8,791 bases of DNA. Origin: Bryobacterales bacterium (GTDB lineage Bacteria > Acidobacteriota > Terriglobia > Bryobacterales > Bryobacteraceae). The DNA lies in contig JALOKO010000122.1 of the NCBI GenBank assembly GCA_025456495.1, forward strand, positions 1-8,791, in the 5' to 3' direction. Below the pieces are notes generated by a model. That model had not been told where the DNA came from. It made no database searches and saw only the letters and a program-made list of their open reading frames with translations. Within the stretch, counting starts at the first letter, position 1; the number at the start of each line of letters is the position of its first letter. Both the position numbers and the translations under genes were made by a program. Below, in pieces: positions 5,090 to 8,791 of this stretch.

Positions 5090-7301
5090 ATCCCCGCACC
5101 TCACTGATGGTCTGGCGCAGGCGCGTAAGTCCGCTTACCGTCAGGAAACGGAGTTCGCCCGAGAGCTGTACCACCACCACGACTTACCCCTCTACCGCTT
5201 CTCCGTCACGCGCCGCGCTCTGTGGCAGGCGCTGGGAGCGGGATTTCTGCTCACGGTAAGCCTTCCCCTATCGGGCCAGCAGGAAGACGCCGTAGCGGAG
5301 CCATCGCCGGGCAAGCGCCTCAGCGCCCGCTTCCTGTTCCAGGCCGATGCTCCACTGCGCGTGCTTACCGGCAAGATCGAAATGGGGCAGGGCGCCCGCA
5401 CCCTGCTCAGCCAGGCGGTGGCCGAGGAATTGCGATTGCCCGTGGACGCGCTGCAGATGGTGATGGGCGACACGGCCCTCTGCCCCGACGACGGCGGCAC
5501 GTGGGCCAGCCTCACCAGCCCGCAAACCGTACCGGCCATGCGCGCGGCCGCAGCGTTTGCTCGGGAGTTGCTGTTGGACTTGGCAGCCTCCCATCTGGGC
5601 GAATCCAAGCCAGCCCTGCGCCTGACGGCGACCGGCGTCGCGGGGGCGTCCCGCACCGTTTTGTATCCCGAGTTGGCTGCGATGGCGGCCAACGCGACCC
5701 CTCCCGCTACCGCTGAAGTGACCCCAGCCGCTGAGTGGAAGACGCTGGGCCAAAGCGTTCCCACCCTGGACGGACAGGCCATTGTCTGCGGAGCCAAGCG
5801 CTACGCCAGCGACCTGAAGCTGCCCGGGATGCAGCATGGCTGGATGGTGAGGGGACCGCACTACAACAGCAAGTTGGCCGTCCTCCGCGAGGGGCCGAAA
5901 TTGCCAGAGGGCGTAGGCGTCGTGCGGGACGGAGACTTTCTGGGGGTTGTGGCGCCTACACGGGAACTGGCCGCGGCGGCAGCCGCCAGCCTTCGTCCCA
6001 TCTGGCGCGGCGTCAGCCTGTTGCCGGAATCGCGTCTGCATGAGGAATTCCGGGAAACCGCGCGGGAACCGGTTGCCCAACCCGGCGCCCGCTACCCGGG
6101 CTTGATCACGCGCGGTGACCCATTGAACGCATTTTGGAGTTCCCCGCGCCGCTTGGAATCGAAGTACTCCTTGCCATACATCGCGCACGTGCCCCTGGAA
6201 ACCCGCAGCGCCGTCGCCGAGTGGAAATACGGGCAGGTTACCATCCACTACGGCTGCCAGGCCCCGTTTCTGGTCCGTCAGGAGGTGGCTGAGGCGATGG
6301 GCATTCCCGAACTCCAGGTGCGCATCATCGCCCAGGATAGCGGGTCAGCCTTTGGGGGCAAACAGCGCGGCGAGATTGCCGTGGAGGCGGCGCGTCTGGC
6401 GCGCGATGCGGGCGCTCCCGTGAAGCTCACCTGGAATCGCGAGGAGGAATTCACCGCCAGCTACTTCCGCCCGGCTGGATTGCTGGAGGTTCGCAGCGGC
6501 GCGGACGAAGCCGGTCGCCTACGCGCCTGGGAGTTCCACAACTACAATTCCGGCGCTTCCGGCATCGCTTGCCATTACGACATTCCCCACGCCTGGTGTG
6601 GCTATCATCCGGCGCGTTCGCCCCTCCGGCAGGGATCTTACCGCTCACTGGCTGCTGTCGCCAACACGTTTGCGCGCGAATTGCACATGGAGGAATGGGC
6701 GGACATTCTGAAGGAAGATCCCATCGCGTTCCGCATCCGGCATACCGCTGACCAGCGGCTAAAGGATGTCCTACGGCGCGGTGCGGATGCCTTCGGCTGG
6801 GGACGCGCCGTCCGCATGGCGGGGGTGGCCCAAGGCGTGGCCTGCAATCTGGAAAAAGACGCCCGGCTCGCGCTGTTCATCGAGATCCAGGTGCTGGGCG
6901 CGGAGGTGAAGCTGCGGCGCGCCCTGATGGCCTTTGACGCCGGCGCGGCGCTAAACCCCCACCAACTGCGGAACCAGATTCAGGGTGCGGTGGCGCAGGG
7001 CATTGGAGGCGCTTTGTTTGAAAAGGTGGATTACCTGGACACCCGCATCCGCAACGCGCGCCTGTCTCGCTACCGGGTTCCCCGCTTTGGGGACGTACCT
7101 GATGTAGAGGTGCTGCTGATTGACCGCCGCGAGATCCCGGCCGCCGGGGCCGGCGAGGCGCCCATCACCGTCGTTGCCCCTGCCATCGCCGCCGCCATCC
7201 ACCGGGCATCCGGTCACTGGCTACGGGATCTGCCGCTGCTGCCCGCGCTGGATCGCATCGTCAATCCGCCACCTCCCGCCGCCGATGGCCCCAAGGCCTA
7301 G
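5082..7301 (+). CDS. Molybdopterin-binding large subunit, IorB-like (isoquinoline 1-oxidoreductase beta family)
   Basis: A 739-residue catalytic subunit that would hold the Mo-pterin cytosine dinucleotide cofactor and hydroxylate an N-heterocycle or aldehyde with water-derived oxygen. The N-terminal region reads LPLYRFSVTRRALWQALG, with R44-R45 ahead of a hydrophobic stretch (about 50-63). This matches the placement of the twin-arginine signal in IorB-type proteins, but F and K of the motif are replaced by L and Q. Cofactor motifs are GKIEMGQG (97-104) and SAFGGKQRGE (GGK at 425-427), followed by FRPAGLLEVRSG, EFHNYNSGASG and SPLRQGSYR, all IorB-like. The late AGAGEAPI supplies the catalytic-base glutamate E692 conserved in the superfamily. 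There is no FAD subunit gene nearby, so electrons probably go to a cytochrome or another membrane acceptor. The substrate cannot be read from the sequence. Confidence 0.9.
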   Translation: MPESPHLTDGLAQARKSAYRQETEFARELYHHHDLPLYRFSVTRRALWQALGAGFLLTVSLPLSGQQEDAVAEPSPGKRLSARFLFQADAPLRVLTGKIEMGQGARTLLSQAVAEELRLPVDALQMVMGDTALCPDDGGTWASLTSPQTVPAMRAAAAFARELLLDLAASHLGESKPALRLTATGVAGASRTVLYPELAAMAANATPPATAEVTPAAEWKTLGQSVPTLDGQAIVCGAKRYASDLKLPGMQHGWMVRGPHYNSKLAVLREGPKLPEGVGVVRDGDFLGVVAPTRELAAAAAASLRPIWRGVSLLPESRLHEEFRETAREPVAQPGARYPGLITRGDPLNAFWSSPRRLESKYSLPYIAHVPLETRSAVAEWKYGQVTIHYGCQAPFLVRQEVAEAMGIPELQVRIIAQDSGSAFGGKQRGEIAVEAARLARDAGAPVKLTWNREEEFTASYFRPAGLLEVRSGADEAGRLRAWEFHNYNSGASGIACHYDIPHAWCGYHPARSPLRQGSYRSLAAVANTFARELHMEEWADILKEDPIAFRIRHTADQRLKDVLRRGADAFGWGRAVRMAGVAQGVACNLEKDARLALFIEIQVLGAEVKLRRALMAFDAGAALNPHQLRNQIQGAVAQGIGGALFEKVDYLDTRIRNARLSRYRVPRFGDVPDVEVLLIDRREIPAAGAGEAPITVVAPAIAAAIHRASGHWLRDLPLLPALDRIVNPPPPAADGPKA

Positions 7302-7344
7302 CCTCTGGCCGCCATTCCCGTGCCCCGGACGATTCCCGCTTCGC

Positions 7345-7953
7345 CTAGTCCCCGAAGTACGGTGTTTCCCAGGCGCCCGTAAACACAAGTTCCCTCAGCG
7401 GCTTGCGTGTGCGCTTTTGCAATTCCTGGTCTTTCATCCAGCCCTCGGGCAAGGCCTCGGCGTCGCCCTGATACCCGATCGCCAAGGCGGTCATCGGGTG
7501 GAAGCCGTCGGGAACGCCATACAGTTCGCGGACGCGCTCCGGCAGAATGCCAGCCATCTGGTGCAGCACCAAGCCTTCGGCGGTTGCCTGGGCGCTGAGG
7601 TTGCCCATCGCCAAGCCCAGATCGTGGTCGCCGCAGCGATTCGGGCTCCCATTGTGTGAGAAGGCCTCCTTCACGACGGTCAACACCAGAACCGGAGCGT
7701 GGCGTGCCCATTGCTGGTTGGCGGGGGCCAGGCAGGACAGGGCGCGCTCAAACTCGTCGGGATTCTGCTTTGTGGCCACCAGAAAGCGCCACGGCTGCTC
7801 GTTGTACGAGGATGCCGCCCAGCGGGCCGCCTCCAGTAGCTTTCGCAGCAAGTCGTTGGTGACCAGCTTGGCGGAGAACGCGCGGGGGCTCCAGCGGTCA
7901 CGGATGACGGGAAGAATCTCCACGGGGGTGTCAGCAGATTTCGGGGTACGCAT
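7345..7953 (-). CDS. Nitroreductase family protein (FMN-dependent oxidoreductase)
   Basis: A 202-residue protein if started at the ATG of MRTPKSADTP. An in-frame ATG at 8004 would add 17 residues without family character. Signatures are the basic FMN-binding segment IRDRWSPRAFS near the N-terminus, AARWAASSYNEQPWRFLVAT, the central helix DLGLAMGNLSAQATAEGL that packs on the flavin and forms the dimer, and the final strand TALAIGYQGD. The protein lies in a different subfamily from the nitroreductase at 499-1107, with which it shares little beyond fold motifs. It converges on the molybdenum hydroxylase operon with a 43-bp gap in which I saw no clear hairpin. It lies 127 bp downstream of the PLP enzyme on the same strand and may be cotranscribed with it. 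The substrate is unknown. Confidence 0.88.
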   Translation of the reverse strand: MRTPKSADTPVEILPVIRDRWSPRAFSAKLVTNDLLRKLLEAARWAASSYNEQPWRFLVATKQNPDEFERALSCLAPANQQWARHAPVLVLTVVKEAFSHNGSPNRCGDHDLGLAMGNLSAQATAEGLVLHQMAGILPERVRELYGVPDGFHPMTALAIGYQGDAEALPEGWMKDQELQKRTRKPLRELVFTGAWETPYFGD

Positions 7954-8080
7954 GTTGAGGTGGCGGCGGGGACTCCCGCACCCCTGTACGGATGCAGCCG
8001 CCATCCGGAACGATGCGTGGGGCCTTCAATCGGGTGGACTTGCCGGCCGCCTGCCGGGCGCCCCGCTGTCATCGCAGCAG

Positions 8081-8791
8081 CTACTGCAACTTGCCGCGTG
8101 CCTCCACCGGCCAAACGCACTCCACGGTTTCCCCGCGCACGCCGTACACCTGTTCGTGCAGGTTCACCGCGACGCAGATGTGATTGGGCAGGATGCGCAG
8201 ACGGTCCCCCACCTTGAAGTGGGCGCTCCGCGAGGGCAGGTCGATGTAGCCATGCTCTTCGTTCATCTTCAGAAACAGGGCTTCAGGCGCCTCGCGCACC
8301 AGCCCGAACGTAGTATGGTTGCCGGTCACCAGCCGGTCTGACGAGAACGTCTTCGACCCTCCGTCCACAATGAAGCCGCCGGACCGGTTCGTGCTCACCA
8401 CGGTCACCAGCATGTGCGCCGCGCAATCATCCAAGGTGCAGGAACCGCACTCGATGGTGTTGCGGTCGTTGAAGATGTAGGTGCCAGGACGAATCTCATT
8501 CAGAGACCCTAGCCGGTGCGAATGGAACAGCGCGGGGGTGGAGCCGCCGCTGACAATCTCCAGCGGCAGTCCAGTCTGCCGCCACGCCTCCACCGTTTGG
8601 AGAAGCTGTGCCCCCAGGGCATCCAGTTGCGCCAGGCCGTCGTCATCCATCCGCTTCACATGGCCCGGATAGAAGTTGAAGCCACGCAGCCGTAGGCCCG
8701 GCAAGGCGTCCACGTGCCGGGCCAGCGCCAGCAGGCCGGAAAGGTCTCCAATGCCAGTGCGGCCCAGGCCGACATCCTCTTCCACCAGAAC
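8081..8791 (-). CDS. D-threonine aldolase / D-serine dehydratase-like PLP enzyme, C-terminal part
   Basis: About 236 residues are visible; the N-terminal part with the PLP-binding lysine lies beyond the right edge. It belongs to the fold-type III (alanine-racemase-like barrel) enzymes with a D-serine-dehydratase-like C-terminal domain. Visible motifs are RGFNFYPGH, the phosphate-binding segment IVSGGSTPAL, EIRPGTYIFND, the beta-domain IVDGGSKTFSSD, EEHGYIDL, and ILPNHICVAVNLHEQ, whose His and Cys are the metal ligands of this family. Such enzymes use PLP and a divalent metal to cleave D-threonine-like beta-hydroxy D-amino acids to glycine and an aldehyde, or to deaminate D-serine; the exact substrate cannot be told here. 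The family is usually about 370 residues, so roughly a third is missing. Confidence 0.9.
   Translation of the reverse strand, partial: VLVEEDVGLGRTGIGDLSGLLALARHVDALPGLRLRGFNFYPGHVKRMDDDGLAQLDALGAQLLQTVEAWRQTGLPLEIVSGGSTPALFHSHRLGSLNEIRPGTYIFNDRNTIECGSCTLDDCAAHMLVTVVSTNRSGGFIVDGGSKTFSSDRLVTGNHTTFGLVREAPEALFLKMNEEHGYIDLPSRSAHFKVGDRLRILPNHICVAVNLHEQVYGVRGETVECVWPVEARGKLQ

Noticed and set aside
5268..6248. 326-residue minus-strand frame opposite the molybdenum hydroxylase large subunit
   Set aside because: It is the antisense shadow of a conserved gene in G+C-rich DNA, where long open antisense frames are common. No domain was recognised.
499..7953. The two nitroreductases as parts of one functional cluster
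   Set aside because: They lie on opposite sides of the probable chimeric junction, belong to different subfamilies and differ in base composition, so their presence in one window carries no functional meaning.
7547..8341. 264-residue plus-strand frame across the second nitroreductase and the PLP enzyme
   Set aside because: It runs antisense through two well-supported genes and shows no family pattern of its own.

Overview
This window joins two unrelated stretches of bacterial DNA. Positions 1 to about 2785 are A+T-rich and look like Bacteroidota DNA, probably Cytophagales or an Algoriphagus-like relative: there are no clear Shine-Dalgarno sites, and the genes resemble DUF433/DUF5615, a Bacteroidota-type thiamine pyrophosphokinase relative, and an M19 dipeptidase. 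Positions from about 2790 to the end are G+C-rich and look like Acidobacteriota or a similar high-GC phylum. By hand count, G+C is 20 of 60 bases at 2641-2700, 36 of 60 at 2821-2880 and 41 of 60 at 2881-2940. The taxonomic assignments are inferences from protein style and composition, not from a search.

Left block: the last codons of a DUF433-type antitoxin (2-82) are followed 8 bp later by a DUF5615 PIN-like toxin (91-432). An FMN nitroreductase of the YdjA type (499-1107) follows. A perfect 14-bp hairpin with a T tract terminates it, and an oppositely facing terminator lies beside it. Running leftward toward these are a 5'-truncated M19 membrane dipeptidase and a thiamine-pyrophosphokinase-like protein. 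Their stop and start codons overlap (TGATG), so they are probably one translationally coupled operon.

Junction: at about 2784-2792 the leftward dipeptidase and the rightward membrane pyrophosphatase gene both lose their 5' ends at the same point. Composition also changes there. A head-to-head loss of two N-termini is best explained by a chimeric join (assembly or library artefact) rather than a natural locus.

Right block: the C-terminal three quarters of a K+-dependent-type membrane pyrophosphatase (hppA-like, to 4481) ends at a strong 16-bp terminator. A possible promoter then precedes a two-gene molybdenum hydroxylase operon: a small 2Fe-2S subunit (4619-5089), and a large molybdopterin subunit (5082-7301) that overlaps it by 8 nt. 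The large subunit has an isoquinoline 1-oxidoreductase beta (IorB) architecture with an N-terminal twin-arginine-like segment, and no FAD subunit is present. Facing it are a second nitroreductase-family protein (7345-7953) and the C-terminal part of a D-threonine aldolase/D-serine dehydratase-like PLP enzyme (8081 to the window end).

I found no tRNA, rRNA, CRISPR array, transposase or phage gene. No convincing undescribed system is visible. The items most worth following are the thiamine-pyrophosphokinase-like protein that lacks the kinase's acidic motifs, and the junction itself.
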